From Propionibacteriaceae bacterium (GTDB taxonomy: Bacteria; Actinomycetota; Actinomycetes; Propionibacteriales; Propionibacteriaceae), in NCBI GenBank assembly GCA_003158895.1, contig PMLO01000161.1:750-5943 (forward strand): 5,194 nucleotides of DNA, in the 5' to 3' direction. The position numbers and the translations under genes were made by a program. Below, in pieces: positions 5,108 through 5,194 of this stretch. How positions within the stretch are numbered: the stretch's first letter is position 1; each line of letters starts with the position of its first letter. The notes beneath the pieces were generated by a model. That model saw nothing but the letters and a program-made list of their open reading frames with translations, did not search any database and was not told where the DNA came from.

Positions 5108-5194
5108 CTACAGGGCTACGGTGCGGACTCGTACAGTCTCTGGAAGCGCCTCGAGCTCGGCCACCAGGCTGGAGTGGCCCTGGTCGTCGAGGTC
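5108..5194 (-). CDS. 3' end of an unidentified convergent gene
   Basis: On the minus strand a frame enters from the right edge and ends at TAG (5110-5108), giving 28 visible residues, from DLDDQGHSSLVAEL to VRVRTVAL at the C-terminus. Third positions are mostly G or C, which supports coding. The overlapping plus-strand frame has poor third-position GC. The pattern of one amphipathic helix followed by a short hydrophobic strand is what the end of an ACT-like or similar small alpha/beta domain looks like, but the fragment is too short to name. It converges on the transporter gene across 74 bp. Confidence 0.5.
   Translation of the reverse strand, partial: DLDDQGHSSLVAELEALPETVRVRTVAL

Noticed and set aside
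5034..5194. Open plus-strand frame from a GTG near 5067 to the right edge
   Set aside because: It has no ribosome binding site and poor third-position GC; the minus-strand frame has better coding character and a plausible stop.
1..5194. Mobile element, CRISPR array, tRNA, rRNA or phage remnant
   Set aside because: No long inverted or regularly spaced repeats, no transposase or integrase motifs and no cloverleaf-like sequence were seen on either strand.

Overview
The window looks like chromosomal DNA from a high-GC Gram-positive actinobacterium. Third codon positions are mostly G or C, TTG and GTG are used as starts next to ATG, neighbouring genes overlap by TTGA and ATGA, and the protein motifs are of actinobacterial type (LAGTVMRF in AroA, CPRGCTH in RsgA). 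The gene order aroA - rsgA - hisN is one I associate with actinobacteria. A family such as Nocardioidaceae would fit, but that is a guess.

Layout. Positions 2-280 hold the last 92 codons of a plus-strand gene with a very basic, Ala/Lys/Arg-rich tail, possibly a DoxX-type membrane protein. aroA (277-1548, EPSP synthase) starts inside that gene's stop codon. rsgA (1545-2561, 30S assembly GTPase) starts inside the aroA stop codon. After a 48-bp gap with a leaderless-type -10 element comes hisN (2610-3485, histidinol-phosphatase). A 126-bp intergenic stretch with repeats and a small perfect palindrome leads to a gene for an NRAMP/SLC11-fold membrane transporter (3612-5033), which has a strong Shine-Dalgarno sequence. 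A 74-bp gap with an imperfect hairpin separates it from the last 28 codons of a convergent minus-strand gene (5108-5194).

How the genes fit together. The first three genes are a translationally coupled run with unrelated roles: an unknown protein, the shikimate pathway and ribosome maturation. hisN adds the penultimate step of histidine synthesis and probably has its own promoter. The transporter looks like a separate unit with its own control region.

Most of the window is ordinary housekeeping sequence, and I see no mobile element, CRISPR array, tRNA or rRNA. The best candidate for new biology is the transporter. The two NRAMP metal-site signatures, DPGN and MPH, read DPSG and SPY here, so its substrate may not be Mn2+/Fe2+. 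Other points worth checking are a catalytic-site Glu in AroA where E. coli has Asp, a strong excess of the tetranucleotide GTAC, and the sites upstream of hisN and of the transporter.
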